A DNA stretch of 64,000 nucleotides from contig NC_077228.1 of assembly GCF_027887165.1 (NCBI RefSeq), positions 110,030,043 to 110,094,042 of the forward strand, given 5' to 3'. Positions 63,966 to 64,000 of this stretch are shown here, piece after piece; the first letter of the stretch is position 1, and each line of letters begins with the position of its first letter. The position numbers and the translations under genes are program-made. The stretch comes from Monodelphis domestica (lineage: Eukaryota > Chordata > Mammalia > Didelphimorphia > Didelphidae). Under the pieces are notes generated by a model. That model worked only from the letters and a program-made list of their open reading frames with translations, was not told where the DNA came from and made no database searches.

Positions 63966-64000
63966 GCACATGATCTTCTATTGCCTGTCTAAGCCTTTGC

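Overview
The window is eukaryotic, vertebrate and mammalian, and the repeats point to a marsupial. Two SINE types recur throughout. One is a tRNA-type SINE, called SINE-A here, with a box near the 5' end reading like 'ggctcagtggattgagagcc' and a 3' end 'aaggtaagggtttaaaa'. The other is a Mar1-type CORE-SINE, called SINE-B here, whose 3' part carries 'atggcaaaccactccagtat'. They sit with marsupial-style L1 3' ends, many MIR and L2 remnants, CR1/L3-like LINE pieces, two hAT-type MITEs and one LTR. These family names come from recognising consensus-like text by eye, not from a repeat search, and I cannot name the species.

There is no convincing complete protein-coding gene. The longest real coding remnant is L1 ORF1 (3498-4404, minus strand), with one frameshift and a missing C-terminus. 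The best host-gene candidate is a CpG-rich promoter-like segment (14650-15400) holding a possible first coding exon (14909-15108, plus strand), whose predicted N-terminus looks like a mitochondrial presequence. I do not recognise the protein. Most other open frames are shadows of repeats or of simple-sequence tracts.

Layout: 1-8 kb is LINE/SINE-rich, with a nested L1-in-L1 at 2.8-5.35 kb, a GGAA tract and a hAT MITE. 9.2-9.8 kb looks like single-copy regulatory DNA. 10-14.6 kb is SINE/MIR/LINE. 14.65-15.5 kb is the CpG-rich promoter with an adjacent 34-bp near-palindrome. 15.5-18.4 kb is LINE, LTR and SINE. 18.64-19.0 and 20.64-21.0 kb are enhancer-like single-copy segments. 21.7-30.3 kb is again repeat-dense, with a 3'-truncated U6 snRNA retro-insertion at 25.03-25.10 kb and an L1 3' end at 25.3-25.9 kb. 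From about 30.4 to 38.4 kb, and again across much of 51-63 kb, SINEs are sparse and the DNA is mostly single-copy. 38.9-41.1 and 46.3-51.2 kb are repeat islands, the latter with broken CR1 pieces. 44.7-45.1 kb is a promoter/enhancer-like segment with two opposed ZNF143-type motifs. 59.9-62.4 kb holds a G20 run, (TC)51, (CA)n, (GA)45 and (TG)n tracts around a CpG-enriched single-copy core.

Taken together the window looks like intergenic or intronic regulatory DNA with at most one promoter. The most unusual signals are two retro-insertions cut at the 3' side instead of the 5' side (an L1 5' half and a 26-30 nt U6 stub), the palindrome next to the CpG promoter, the paired ZNF143-like sites, and the two opposite homopurine/homopyrimidine tracts about 1.2 kb apart. 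I found no evidence of an unknown multi-gene system.
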